This document shows, piece after piece, positions 17,205-28,000 of a stretch of 64,000 nt of DNA. The number at the start of each line of letters is the position of its first letter. Within the stretch, counting starts at the first letter, position 1. This DNA comes from Brevibacterium aurantiacum (GTDB taxonomy: Bacteria; Actinomycetota; Actinomycetes; Actinomycetales; Brevibacteriaceae): positions 477,695 to 541,694 of the forward strand of contig NZ_VLTK01000002.1 in NCBI RefSeq assembly GCF_007558825.1, read 5' to 3'. A program made the position numbers and the translations under genes. A model generated the notes under the pieces. The model made no database searches. It had not been told where the DNA came from and was given only the letters and a program-made list of their open reading frames with translations.

Positions 17205-18311
17205 TCAACCGAGGATCCTGCGCAGTCGCAGCTTTCCCCATGTCAGGCTGAGCGCGTAGGACAGGACCGCGGTCAGTCCGAGGTATCCCACATACTGCGC
17301 GACCAGCAGCAGAGGCGAGGCTTCGATGACGAAGAGGTGCTCGAAGAACAGTTCGAGGAAGAACACATGAACGAGAAATGCGCCGAATGAGGCCGATGCC
17401 AGTTTGGTGAAGAAACGGTTCGTGCGTTCGCCCAGTTCGATGCGGGAGATGATGAGGATGACGCTGACCGCCAGTCCGACGATGAGCGGATTCGCATTGG
17501 CGATCGGATACGCGAAGTCCGATTCCCACCAGAAGACTCCGGCTGCGCAGGCTCCGAAGGCGAGTATCAGCGTCCACATCGGCGGACGCAGATCCTTCGC
17601 ATAGTGGATGAAGAATGCACCCATGCAGAAGTACACCACCTGGTAGGTTGCAAAGCCCCATTTCCACGCGTCCTGGCTGGAACCGAGCTGCTCGAGCACG
17701 AACGGCGCCCACACACTCGAACAGGCCAGCACGACTGCCAGACCCGCGAGCTTCCACGGCCGCTGTCCGCGCCAGAACAGCACGAGGGTTCCGAACACGA
17801 GGATGAGCGGGATATAGGCGTAGAGGTACCAGAGATGGAACGCCGGCCGGCCGGCCTCGAGGAAGGTTCGGACCAGATCGTGGCGGACGTCGACACCGTC
17901 GCTGTCGAAGAGATTGAAGCCGAGGATGAAGATGATCGACCATGCGAACAGCGGCACGAAGTGACGGATGATGCGGTCCCACACCTTCGCCCCTGACTTC
18001 GGAGGCGCACCCACGAGGGTTGCCCAGCCGGCGATCATGAAGAACATCGGGACCGCCCACGGATTGACCGCCTCGGCGAGGTGGCCCAACAGCCAGGCGT
18101 GATTGCTGTCTGCGTCCTGACCGCGTCCGATGAGGACTCCTCCGGAGTGGCCGATCATCACGGTCAGTCCAGCCAAGACGCGCATGACGTCGACGTCATG
18201 TCGGTGGCCCCGGGAGGCGAGAGGGAATTCCTGAGTCTGTATCTGGGGACGAATTCCATCCCGTGGTGCTGCTGCGACGGACTCCGCGTCCGGTCGGTGT
18301 GAACCGAACAA
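17205..18311 (-). CDS. Membrane acyltransferase (acyltransferase 3 family)
   Basis: The 368-residue protein has about ten transmembrane helices. The family signature includes RVLAGLTVMIGHSGG near residue 45 with the catalytic-type His, the PMFFMIAGW motif, and later KLASASFGAFLVHVFFLEL. Such proteins O-acetylate or acylate sugars of polysaccharides, peptidoglycan or glycolipids at the cell surface. The start codon as drawn is TTG at 18311, with only a weak purine-rich stretch upstream, so the true start is uncertain. It is convergent with the PHP gene and not in an evident cell-wall cluster. Confidence 0.8.
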   Translation of the reverse strand: MFGSHRPDAESVAAAPRDGIRPQIQTQEFPLASRGHRHDVDVMRVLAGLTVMIGHSGGVLIGRGQDADSNHAWLLGHLAEAVNPWAVPMFFMIAGWATLVGAPPKSGAKVWDRIIRHFVPLFAWSIIFILGFNLFDSDGVDVRHDLVRTFLEAGRPAFHLWYLYAYIPLILVFGTLVLFWRGQRPWKLAGLAVVLACSSVWAPFVLEQLGSSQDAWKWGFATYQVVYFCMGAFFIHYAKDLRPPMWTLILAFGACAAGVFWWESDFAYPIANANPLIVGLAVSVILIISRIELGERTNRFFTKLASASFGAFLVHVFFLELFFEHLFVIEASPLLLVAQYVGYLGLTAVLSYALSLTWGKLRLRRILG

Positions 18312-18446
18312 AACTCACTCTCGTTCATGCTAGACGACATGGGCTCCGCCATTGTCTGGGCACGAATTGAACGCAAGATGAACGAACGGCCCCGACCTTA
18401 GTGGTCAGAGCCGCTCGTTCGGTTGCGCCCGTTGGGGGCTTGCTGC

Positions 18447-19916
18447 CTATTCCGCGGAGGGCTGGCTGTCGCTGGGGGCACTCGAAGTGCGTCCCACAGG
18501 CTTGCCGCCACGGGTACGTCGACGTTCGCGGTTGCGTCGTGGCTTCTTCGTTCCTTCGTCACCCGTGGACGGTCCGCTGCGGCCAGAGGAGCTGCCTCGG
18601 CGCTGTTCGGGCTTCTTCGGTCCAGAGTGGTCCTCGGCGCCTTCGGTCTGCTGTCGGCGCAGACGCCCCTTTGTCCCTTTCGGAATGGAGAGATCGGCGA
18701 AGAAGTGCGGTGACGTCGAGTAGGTCTCGGCCGGCTCGTCATGGTCGAGTCCGAGGGCCTTGTTGATCAGTCGCCAGCGAGGCATGTCGTCCCAGTCGAC
18801 AAGGGTCACTGCGATGCCGGTGTTGCCGGCGCGGCCGGTGCGGCCGATGCGGTGGACGTAGGTCTTCTCGTCGTCTGGGCACTGGTAGTTCACGACGTGG
18901 GTGACATCGTCGATGTCGATTCCGCGCGCAGCGACATCGGTGGCGACGAGGACGTCGACCTGACCGTCGCGGAACGACTTCAGGGCCTTCTCACGCTGTG
19001 CCTGACCGAGATCGCCGTGCAGCGGTTTGACCGCGAAGCCACGGTCGCCGAGCTCAGCGGCGAGTTTGTCCGCGGTCCGTTTGGTGCGAGTGAAGATGAT
19101 GGTGCGTCCACGTCCCTCGGCCTGCAACATGCGGGCGACGAGTTCGCTCTTGTCCATCGAGTGGGCACGATAGACGTACTGAGCCGTGTTCTTGCCCAAC
19201 AGCGACAGATCTTCGTTGTCGTGGGCGCGAATATGGGTGGGCCGGCTCATGTAGCGGCGGGCCAGGGTGATTACCGCGCCGGGCATAGTGGCTGAGAAGA
19301 GCATCGTCTGACGGTGCGCGGGCACAGCGTTGATGATCTTCTCGACATCGGGCAGGAACCCGAGATCGAGCATCTCATCGGCCTCGTCGAGGACGACCGT
19401 GCGGACCTTATGCAGCCGAAGGACCTTGCGTCCATAGAGGTCGAGGAGGCGACCGGGTGTGCCGACGACAACATCGACACCTGACTTGAGCTTCTTGATC
19501 TGCGGGTCGAAGTCCATGCCGCCGTAGATCGTCATGATGTCGATGTCACGCTGTGTCGAGGCGGTCACCAGGTCGGCAGCGACCTGTTTGGCCAGCTCAC
19601 GGGTGGGCACGACGACCAGAGCCTGGGGGAGGCGTGTCTCGGTGCTGTCAGACACGATGTCCGGCGTGTTCTCCGGGTCTGCCGAGACAGCGCCGTCTTC
19701 ATTCTTGCCGATGACACGCTGCAGGAGGGGTATGCCGAAGCCCAGCGTCTTGCCGGTTCCAGTCTTTGCCTGTCCGATGATGTCGGCTCCGGACAGGGCC
19801 ACCGGCAGCGTCATCGCCTGGATCGGGAACGGATGTGTGATGCCCTTGGCAGCCAATGCGGCCACGATCGGTCCAGCAACTCCAAGCTCAGCGAAATCTG
19901 GTTCTGTCTCCGCCAT
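18447..19916 (-). CDS. DEAD-box ATP-dependent RNA helicase (RhlE/CsdA type)
   Basis: The 489-residue protein has all core motifs in order: Q motif region PFPIQAMTLP, AKTGTGKT, PTRELAKQ, VLDEADEM, SAT, TRTKRTADKLA, and HRIGRTGRAG. The C-terminal 80 residues are basic and disordered (RR/GG-rich), suited to nonspecific RNA binding. It remodels structured RNA in ribosome assembly or mRNA decay. It is divergent from the ferritin-like gene, as Rv3211 and Rv3210c are neighbours in M. tuberculosis. Confidence 0.94.
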   Translation of the reverse strand: MAETEPDFAELGVAGPIVAALAAKGITHPFPIQAMTLPVALSGADIIGQAKTGTGKTLGFGIPLLQRVIGKNEDGAVSADPENTPDIVSDSTETRLPQALVVVPTRELAKQVAADLVTASTQRDIDIMTIYGGMDFDPQIKKLKSGVDVVVGTPGRLLDLYGRKVLRLHKVRTVVLDEADEMLDLGFLPDVEKIINAVPAHRQTMLFSATMPGAVITLARRYMSRPTHIRAHDNEDLSLLGKNTAQYVYRAHSMDKSELVARMLQAEGRGRTIIFTRTKRTADKLAAELGDRGFAVKPLHGDLGQAQREKALKSFRDGQVDVLVATDVAARGIDIDDVTHVVNYQCPDDEKTYVHRIGRTGRAGNTGIAVTLVDWDDMPRWRLINKALGLDHDEPAETYSTSPHFFADLSIPKGTKGRLRRQQTEGAEDHSGPKKPEQRRGSSSGRSGPSTGDEGTKKPRRNRERRRTRGGKPVGRTSSAPSDSQPSAE

Positions 19917-19977
19917 GTTTCAAACTCCTTTTAGCGCCTTCGCGCTCGTCATGGTCGTGAACCGGTACTCTTGAGTT

Positions 19978-20610
19978 ATGCCCGATTCTGCCCCATTGGC
20001 CGGTAATAATGCTGCTACGCTCGCGCTGCTGGCGTTCGGCGAGTTGACCGCTTTCGAACGAATGGCCACCAACGCGACCACCGCGGTGCACATGGACGAT
20101 AAAGTCACTCTGGCGCGGCTGGCCTCTCTGTCCTTTGCGAACTTCGAAGAGCTCTCGCAGCACATCAGTCGATTGGGCCAGGATGCGGTCGAGCTCTGTC
20201 AGCATTTCGAGCCGACCTTCACCGTGCTGGCTGAACGGACTCGTCCTCGTGACTGGCACGAAAGTCTCATGAAGGGATTCGTCTTCGACGGAATCATGAA
20301 TGACTTCTACCGCACGGCCGTGGAGGAGCTCAGCGAGCCCGGATACAGCCTGGCAATTACAATTCTCGATGATACACGTGCGACCGAATATGTGCGCAAT
20401 CGCCTGACCGCCGACGTCGCCGCCGACACCCAGCTGGCTTCGCGTCTGGCGCTGTGGGGCCGCAAGCTCGTGGCCGAAACATTGGGGCGCGCACGCAACC
20501 TTCTCACCGACTCTTTTCTGGGCATCGATGAGGAGTTGGTGGTGGCATCGATTCCGGCAGTGACGGCCAACCATTCGAAGCGGATGTCAGCCCTGGGGTT
20601 GGTGGCCTGA
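19978..20610 (+). CDS. Ferritin-like fold protein (MiaE-like helical bundle)
   Basis: This 210-residue all-helical protein begins ALLAFGELTAFERM, where Glu in the first helix fits a ferritin-like site. It continues with a second helix FANFEELSQHI carrying an ExxH. The conserved hydrophobic helices resemble the tRNA-(ms2io6A) hydroxylase superfamily, and orthologues (Rv3210c type) are annotated only as ferritin-like. Whether it binds a di-iron centre is not certain. It is divergent from the DEAD-box gene and closes with an unusually long hairpin. Confidence 0.75.
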   Translation: MPDSAPLAGNNAATLALLAFGELTAFERMATNATTAVHMDDKVTLARLASLSFANFEELSQHISRLGQDAVELCQHFEPTFTVLAERTRPRDWHESLMKGFVFDGIMNDFYRTAVEELSEPGYSLAITILDDTRATEYVRNRLTADVAADTQLASRLALWGRKLVAETLGRARNLLTDSFLGIDEELVVASIPAVTANHSKRMSALGLVA

Positions 20611-20627
20611 AGCTCCTTGATTCGGGT

Positions 20628-20680
20628 CCGTGAATAGGCTGAGGGCCCGGTGTCTGACCGGGCCCTCAGCCTATTCACGG
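20628..20680. terminator. Very long (24-bp) perfect hairpin terminator
   Basis: A perfect 24-bp stem (20628-20651 with 20657-20680) has a five-base GTCTG loop. It lies between the ferritin-like gene and the convergent DUF3107 gene. There is no U tract on either side. Confidence 0.88.
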
Positions 20681-20736
20681 GGAATTCACCGAGATGCGAC
20701 GTTCATCCGCGCACGTTGTGTTGCGCAGGCAGTCGT

Positions 20737-20958
20737 TCAGGCGCCGAAGCCGACGCGACGGGCAGATTCCGTGCCGATCTCGACGTAGGCCAGAGCGGAA
20801 GCCGGGACGAATACCTGGCGCCCCTTCATGTCTGTGAAGGACAGCAGTGAATCGGCCTTGACGGATTCTTCGATGCGCGCGGCCAGATCCTTCGGTGCCT
20901 CGTCTGATTCCATGACGATTTCGCGCGGTGACTGCTTGACGCCGATCTTGATTTCCAT
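20737..20958 (-). CDS. DUF3107 small protein
   Basis: This 73-residue actinobacterial protein (MEIKIGVKQSPREIVM onward) matches the TB9.4/Rv3208A type. It starts at ATG 20958 behind AAGGAG; an upstream in-frame ATG at 21000 would add 14 unconserved residues. The fold is probably a small alpha/beta domain. Function is unknown. As in M. tuberculosis it sits next to a TetR-family regulator and near the ferritin-like and DEAD-box genes. Confidence 0.85.
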   Translation of the reverse strand: MEIKIGVKQSPREIVMESDEAPKDLAARIEESVKADSLLSFTDMKGRQVFVPASALAYVEIGTESARRVGFGA

Positions 20959-21049
20959 TGTGCTCCTTGTGCGGGTCGTGGTGTAAGTCGTCCTCAGCAT
21001 AACGTCAGCGAGGTCGTGTTTTCTTCCCTCTCCAGATCAGAGTTCGCAA

Positions 21050-21643
21050 TCACTTCGTCCTGAAGGACTGGAGGCCGCCCCAGCTCATCTGGGTGAGCAG
21101 GCTGACGGCGGTGTCGACGTCGATCTCCGGCGTCGTCTCGAGCTGCTTGACGACGACCTCGGCAGTGCCGATGAGAGTCCGGCACAGCATACGGGCCTGG
21201 ATGTCATCGAGATCGGTGTAGCTCTTCAGCGCAGTCATGACACGTGAGGCGGTGCGTTCTCGCAGGCCGCGGATCCGCTCCTGTGCCTCCGGTTCGTAGA
21301 CATCGGAGTTGAAGAGGATGATGAACTCCTCACGATGGGAGACAACGAACTCGAAGTAGGAGCGATAGGTGGCACGGACCTTCTCATGAGGATCATCGGT
21401 TGATCCGATCGCAGCGTCGAGTGTCGTGTCGAGGTGCGCGGCAGAATCGTCTATGAGTGCTAGATAGAGGTCTTGCTTCGATGCGAAGTGCTGGTAGAGG
21501 ACAGGCTTTGAGACACCGGCCGCCTCTGCGATCGTGTCCATCGAGGTGGTCCGGTATCCGCGTGTCGCAAAGACCGAACGTGCCACCCCCACCAACTGGT
21601 CACGGCGCTGTTCACGGGGCAATCTCTGTTGCGGGCTTGACAT
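21050..21643 (-). CDS. TetR-family transcriptional regulator
   Basis: The 197-residue protein has an N-terminal helix-turn-helix (about residues 29-58, TTSMDTIAEAAGVSKPVLYQ followed by HFASKQDLYLAL). Its C-terminal ligand-binding helical domain has the family's usual length. It stands immediately upstream (91 bases) of DUF3107 on the same strand and is divergent from adnA by 97 bases, so it could control either or itself. The position is that of Rv3208 in M. tuberculosis. Ligand and targets are unknown. Confidence 0.88.
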   Translation of the reverse strand: MSSPQQRLPREQRRDQLVGVARSVFATRGYRTTSMDTIAEAAGVSKPVLYQHFASKQDLYLALIDDSAAHLDTTLDAAIGSTDDPHEKVRATYRSYFEFVVSHREEFIILFNSDVYEPEAQERIRGLRERTASRVMTALKSYTDLDDIQARMLCRTLIGTAEVVVKQLETTPEIDVDTAVSLLTQMSWGGLQSFRTK

Positions 21644-21740
21644 TCCTTCATGCTACGCGAAAACCAGGTCCGGGATCGGTCAACGCGCTCGGGCTCGGCC
21701 ACATCGTTCTCATGTCCGTGACTCATGATGGAATACGAGT

Positions 21741-24700
21741 ATGGATGAAGTGACTGAGGGGATCAGCGCGAAACTGCTCGCGGGGGAGTCGGTGACAGTC
21801 GTCGGACGCCCCGGGACGGGCAAGACGTCGAAGCTCGAATCCGTGTATGCACAGCTGATGGTCGAGGTCAGTCCCGCCTCGGTGCTGGTTCTCACGCCCA
21901 ATCGCGATCATGCTGATGTGCTGCGCAACCGTCTCGCCGTACCCAGAGACGCGGTGCTGGCCTCCGCCCCGGCTCGAAGCATCTCGTCGTTCGCCTACGG
22001 AATTGCGCGCGCTGCTCACACGACTCAGACCGGCGATGACCTCGAGTTCATCTCGGGCGCTGATCAGGACGTGTTCCTCGCCGATCTCCTCGCCGGCCAC
22101 GAACTCGGCCACGGCCGTGGACCGGCCTGGCCTGCTGAGATCACCGCGGAGGTGCGATCGACCTCCGCGTTTCGGACCGAGGTCCGAGATTTCCTCAACA
22201 GGGTCATGGAGTTCGATTTCGGTGTGCGGGTTCCTGCCCCGACCGCCGGGGGTGGTCCCGCGCAGACACCCGAGTTCGTGTTCGACTTCGGGCGCAGCGT
22301 GCTCGATCGTGCGCTTGAGCGGCATCACGATCCGAGATGGGAAGCGGTGGCCCAGGTTCTCGACGAATACCTCGACATCATGAGCATGCCCGGCTACGGA
22401 GGCACAGACTCTGCGACTGTCTTGGCTCGAGCAGCATTCGAGGTTCTGCGCGAACCAGCCGAGGTGACCGCGGGCCGAACCTGGACCTTCGCCCCCGATG
22501 TGGTGCCCACCGTGGTCCTTGCCGACGGAGTTCAGGATTTTCCCGCTGCGAGCTGGGGTCTGCTTGAGCAGCTGCGTGAGCGCGGAAGTGCTGTGGCGCT
22601 CTTCGGCAGTCCGGAGACCGTGACCGGACGTTTCCACGGAGCCGATGCCTCGATCATCGACCGCAGTGCTGCAGACGACGGATTCACCACCGTGATCCTG
22701 CCCGAGGTGAAGGGCACAGGACCCGACATCGTCAACGTCAGCGATGACTTCGGCCGGCGGATCACCACTCGGTGGGGCCTGCACCATATGCCACGCCCCA
22801 GCGGCGGGCCTGGCACCTCAGATGACGCCTCGGTCGCCGTTGACTCTTCTGACGAGGCCGCAGCCCCGGCCCTCAGCGCTGACGAAGCAGTTCTCCATGC
22901 GGTTGATGACTCTGTCCTCGCGTCTTCGCGTGACCTGCCGGATACGGTGGAGACCCATGTGTTCGAGGGCGCGGCTTCGAGCTACCGGTACCTGGCACGT
23001 CGAGTGACGAGCTTCGTCGAAGACGGGCATTCATGGTCGGATGTGGCTGTGCTGTGTCGCAACACGTCGACGGCTCGAGTCGTCGCGAACGAACTGAGTG
23101 CCTCCGGTGTGGCCACCGCGAACCTCATGCAGCCTCTCAGCGTCGACCCCGCCACAGCACCGCTGCTCGAGCTGCTCTCGCGCACCCCGGACTTCGCCGA
23201 CGACGATTCGATCGCTGCACAGGCTCTGGCCCTGGCCGGAAGCGTCTATGTCCGCCTCGACCCGGTGCAGATCAGACGATTCAAGCGTGTGGTGAGGAAG
23301 AAGTTTCCCGCAGCGAACAGTTCGACCTCGCTGGCACAGGCGCTGCGTAACGATGTCGACGACGCATCCCCGACAGGACTGGCCACGATCTCCCGGATGC
23401 TGCACGCTGCAGCTGAGGTGCGATCGGTCGACCCGCACCAAGCCCTCTGGATGATCTGGGAGGCCTCAGGCGTCGCAGAGAAATGGCAGTCGGAGGCCCT
23501 TCGCGACCCAGAATCCGTGGCGAATTCGCACCTCGACTCAGTGCTGCGCCTGTTCACCTTGGCGCAGAAGATCTCCGATCGTGGCGGATTCACAGCACGT
23601 TCGTTCGCCGGGATCGTGGCAGAGCAGGACATCGCGCAGGATTCCCTGGCTGCGCGGGCTGGCACAGACGATCATGTGCAGGTGGGCACCCCGTCGTCCC
23701 TGGCACATCTGCGAGTCCCGCTCGTCATCATCCCGGAGGTGAACGAGGGAGTCTGGCCCAACCCGAAGCTCCGCGGCGGCATCCTCGGGCTCGATGATCT
23801 CAGCTCTGTGCTGAGAACTGGTGAGACCGCGACAGGTGACCCGGGCTACCACGCCCACGCCAAACGGAAGAATCTGCGTGAAGAGGGCGAACTCTTCTAC
23901 ACGGCGCTGACTCGGGCCGAAGAGCATGTCATCGTCACCGCAATCTCCGATGCTGAGAGCAATCCCTCGCCATTCTTCGACGTGATCGCGGCGCGCACAG
24001 CGAAGGGCACCGAAGATGCGGACAGCTACGCGATCACTCACGAGGACGAACTCCTGCCCCTGTCTCTGGCAGAGATGGCTGCACACACTCGGGCACGGCT
24101 GCTGAGAGCCGCAGCTGACCCGGCACAGGAAGAGTCCGGGGAAGATGTGGATGCCTGGGCACAGCTGCTGGCGGCACTGACTGCCGCGAGCACTGCGGTC
24201 GAACCACCCGACCAGTGGCGCGAGACCGAAGACATCACCTCATCCGGGCCTCTCTTCACTTCCGAAGACACGGTGAGAGTCTCACCGTCCCAGGTCGAGT
24301 CCTTCACCGACTGCTCGCTGCGGTGGTTCCTCACCCGCAATGGAGGTGACAGGCCAGGTTCCCTGGCGCAGAGCTTGGGGACGATCATCCACGCTGCAGC
24401 GGAGAACTTCCCGCAGGGCCCACCCTCAGCGATCCGCGACTACGTGGACAAGGAGTTCACGACGCTCGAGTTCGACGCGGAGTGGGAGCGAGATCGCGAA
24501 CACACCTTGGCGATGAAGATGGCTGACCGCCTCGGCGAATACATCAAGACCGCGCCCGGTGATCCCATCGGCGTCGAAGCCCTGGTGTACGCCACCGGCG
24601 TTGATGACAAAGGCCAGGAATGGAAGGTCACCGGTCGCCTTGATCGGGTCGAGCAGACTCCAGACGGCATCCGGATCGTCGACTTCAAAACCGGCAAGAA

Positions 24701-25040
24701 CGTGGTCAAGGGGCAGGAGATGCCCCGTCACGCCCAACTCGGCGTTTACCAGGAGGCGATCAACTCCGGGACCATCACCATCGGAGAAGACCAGGTCATC
24801 GACGCCAAGGCGTACGGTGCCGAACTCGTGTTCCTGCGCAATTCCAAGCAGACGACGAGAGAGCAGTCCGCGCTCGAGATCGACGAGGATCCGGGCTGGG
24901 CCCGCGACCTCATCAACGGTGTCTCCGATCGTATGCGGGCTGCGCAGTTCCCAGCCAGGGTCGAGCCTCAGAAATGCCTGAGCTGTCCTGTGCGCACCTC
25001 CTGCCCGGCAATCGGGCCCCAGACGTTGGAAGAGTCCTGA
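21741..25040 (+). CDS. adnA: AdnA subunit of the AdnAB helicase-nuclease
   Basis: This 1099-residue protein is one half of the actinobacterial double-strand-break resection machine that replaces RecBCD/AddAB. A UvrD-like motor domain begins with Walker A GRPGTGKT (22-29), but the Walker B region reads VVLADGVQDF instead of a DExQD form. The C-terminal RecB-type nuclease has VTGRLDRVEQ and IRIVDFKTGK. Four cysteines fit an AddB-style Fe-S cluster: one in DCSLRWF near residue 857 and three in the CLSCPVRTSC segment (1079, 1082, 1088). It overlaps adnB by one base (TGATG), implying coupled translation of the heterodimer. Confidence 0.93.
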   Translation: MDEVTEGISAKLLAGESVTVVGRPGTGKTSKLESVYAQLMVEVSPASVLVLTPNRDHADVLRNRLAVPRDAVLASAPARSISSFAYGIARAAHTTQTGDDLEFISGADQDVFLADLLAGHELGHGRGPAWPAEITAEVRSTSAFRTEVRDFLNRVMEFDFGVRVPAPTAGGGPAQTPEFVFDFGRSVLDRALERHHDPRWEAVAQVLDEYLDIMSMPGYGGTDSATVLARAAFEVLREPAEVTAGRTWTFAPDVVPTVVLADGVQDFPAASWGLLEQLRERGSAVALFGSPETVTGRFHGADASIIDRSAADDGFTTVILPEVKGTGPDIVNVSDDFGRRITTRWGLHHMPRPSGGPGTSDDASVAVDSSDEAAAPALSADEAVLHAVDDSVLASSRDLPDTVETHVFEGAASSYRYLARRVTSFVEDGHSWSDVAVLCRNTSTARVVANELSASGVATANLMQPLSVDPATAPLLELLSRTPDFADDDSIAAQALALAGSVYVRLDPVQIRRFKRVVRKKFPAANSSTSLAQALRNDVDDASPTGLATISRMLHAAAEVRSVDPHQALWMIWEASGVAEKWQSEALRDPESVANSHLDSVLRLFTLAQKISDRGGFTARSFAGIVAEQDIAQDSLAARAGTDDHVQVGTPSSLAHLRVPLVIIPEVNEGVWPNPKLRGGILGLDDLSSVLRTGETATGDPGYHAHAKRKNLREEGELFYTALTRAEEHVIVTAISDAESNPSPFFDVIAARTAKGTEDADSYAITHEDELLPLSLAEMAAHTRARLLRAAADPAQEESGEDVDAWAQLLAALTAASTAVEPPDQWRETEDITSSGPLFTSEDTVRVSPSQVESFTDCSLRWFLTRNGGDRPGSLAQSLGTIIHAAAENFPQGPPSAIRDYVDKEFTTLEFDAEWERDREHTLAMKMADRLGEYIKTAPGDPIGVEALVYATGVDDKGQEWKVTGRLDRVEQTPDGIRIVDFKTGKNVVKGQEMPRHAQLGVYQEAINSGTITIGEDQVIDAKAYGAELVFLRNSKQTTREQSALEIDEDPGWARDLINGVSDRMRAAQFPARVEPQKCLSCPVRTSCPAIGPQTLEES

Positions 25041-28000
25041 TGCGCTTCACCGCAGAACAACTTGCCCGCCTGACCGCCGCCGACCCTGCCCAGGCGTTCC
25101 CCCCGAGCGAAGAGCAGCGAATCATCATCGAAGCCGACCCTCAGCAGTCGATGAAGGTCACTGCCGGTGCCGGCTCTGGCAAGACGACAGTGATCTCGCA
25201 ACGGGTGGTGTGGCTCGTAGCCAATGGCTTCGTCGCGCCCGAGGAGATCTTGGGACTCACCTTCACCCGGAAGGCCGTGGGCGAACTGGGTGGCAGGATC
25301 AGGGTGCTCTTGGCCCGCCTGCGCCACAGCCTCGGGCTGGGTTCCGACTTGAGCCTTCCTGGTCTCGACAACCCCACGGTCTCGACCTACAACTCCTATG
25401 CGGCCTCGATCGTCAGCGAGCACGGAGTCAGCATCGGCATCGAACCCGAGACTGTGCTCCTTGATGACGCCGGTGCTCACACGATCGCCGGCTCGATCAT
25501 CGACTCAACCTCAACAGAGGAGATCCCCGGCAACTTCGCACGAGAGACGATGATCGCCGACATCATCTCGTTGGCAGCGGCGATGAATGACCACGGTCGC
25601 GACGTCGAGGAAGTCACTGACTATCTCGACCAGTGTCTGCAGGCACTGGTCTCAAGCAAGGGCAAACCCGTTGACCCCAACGGTCGCAGGGCAAAGCTCG
25701 AGGCAAAGATCAAGACAGCGAAACTGGCCGGCGAATACATGAGCGCCAAACGTCGCAACTTGGCCATGGACTTCTCGGACCAGGTTCGGTTCGCGCAACG
25801 CATCCTCGACGAAGTGCCGGCCGCTCGCAGTGCCGAACAGCGGCGATGGTCAATCGTTCTCCTCGATGAGTTCCAAGACACCTCGGTCGCCCAGCTGAAA
25901 CTGCTGCGCGATCTGTTCCATTCCACCGCAGTGACAGCGGTGGGAGATCCCAGGCAGGCCATCTACGGTTGGCGCGGTGCCAGCGCTGACAACATGATCC
26001 GCTTCTCAGCGGATTTCTCAAACGTAGCGCCGTTGACACTGAGCACCAGCTGGCGCAATGACCACACGATCCTGAAGGTCGCCAACCGGACAGCGGACGG
26101 ACTAGCCGGGAGCCGGGAAAAACCGCTGACTGCTCGCACAGGTGCAGGAGACGGTGACGTGGCCATCGACATCAGCTCGGGAGCGCATGATCCCGACTTC
26201 CTCACCGTCGGACTCCGGTCGCTGACAGAATGGGTGGCCACACTGCCCGCAGGATCGTCGACAGCGGTCCTGTGCCGCAAACGTGCCCATTTTGCGCCCG
26301 TTGCCGCGGCGCTGGAGGCTGCGGGCCACGCCGTGCATGTGCATGGCTCTTCAGGTCTCTTGAGCGATCCTTTCGTCGCCGATCTGCGGGCAGTCCTCAC
26401 TGCCGCCGTCGACCCGATGGCCGGCGACAGTCTGATGAGGCTGATCAGCGGACGTCTGCTGGGCCTCGGCGCCACAGACATCGCCGCTTTGCAGACATTC
26501 ACCCGGAAGCAGAACGATCTGCGACTGACCGAGTTCCTGGGAGAGGACCCTGACAGCACGGGAATCGTGCCGGAGGCCATCGATCAGCCCACGATCGTCG
26601 AAGGCCTTGACGAACTCGTCGATCTCTCCGAGGCACTTGCAGGTTCGGCGAATATCGCGGGCGCACGCTCCATGGTGAATAGCTTCCGCACTTCGGGTCT
26701 GAGCTCGATGGCACTGGAACGGCTGGTGAAGCTGGCACGAGCATTGCGTCATGTCCGTTCCGGTTCCGGCACCATCGCCTCGATCATCCGCACCGCGATG
26801 ACGGAGACCGGAGTCGATTCCGACATCTGGGGGCTGAGTGATTCGCTGCGCAATCTTCATCGCTCAGCGATCGATTCCTTCCTGTCAGCAGCAAGCCAGT
26901 ATTCGGCCACCGATGACCAGCCATCAGTGCCGGGTTTCCTGGAGTGGCTGACGTTGATGGAGGCGAAGGATTCGCTGAGCGTGGCCGAACCGAATTCTGC
27001 CTCCGACGCGATCGACATCATGACAGTGCACGCCTCGAAGGGCCTCGAATTCGATGCAGTCGCTGTGCCGTCACTGGTGGTCAAGGACTTCCCGACGGAA
27101 CCGCGTGACAAAGAGGGGTGGATGGACAGAACCGCTCTGCCGTATCCGCTGCGAGGAGACCGCGCCCATCTGGTTGACTATGATCTTCGCACCGCCGACT
27201 TCGATACGAAGAAGGCACTCGACGAATGGGTCAACGAATTCATCAAACCAGCCATCGCGGACGCACACGAGGAAGAAGAACGCCGCCTCGCCTACGTCGC
27301 ATTCACCCGGGCCAAGCACCATCTGTGGTTGGGTGCAGAGCTGATGGGTGCCAGAGCCAACCCCGACGAGCCGTCCCCGTTCCTGACCGAAGCGATCGAA
27401 GTGCTGCAGCGCGACGTCGAGATGCCGGAACCTGCCGAAGAATCTGCGGAAGACCGTATCGAGACAAGCATCTGGCCCGTGCCGCGAACAGAACGTGTGT
27501 CCACGGCCCGACGAGCGGCCGAATGGGTCACCTCCGCTGCACCAACCGGTCTTGACGAACTGGCCCAGCGCCCGGGACTCGTGGGCGAATATGCGCGACA
27601 GGCGCTGCGGATCAGCAGCCGCCCAGGCACAGCAAGCACCGGAAGCGTCCCGGATCGACTGTCAGCAACTGCTCTAGTCTCGTGGCGCAGAGACCCACAG
27701 CAGTTCATCACCCAGACCCTGCGTCCGATCCCGAATCCGCCGAGCCGAGCCGCAGAGATCGGGACCACCTTCCACTCCTGGGTCGAGCAGCATTTCGGGC
27801 AGGCGAGCATCGACATCGACGACGAACAGCAGGTGCAGGCCATCGACAAAACCACGATTGAGCGTCTGCAGCAGACGTTCATCGACTCCGAGTTCGCGAG
27901 CAGGCATGCCGACCACATCGAAATGTCATTCGAACTGGTCCTCGGCCGATTCAGGGTCCCCGGGAAGATCGATGCGGTCTTCATCACCGGCGATCATGCT

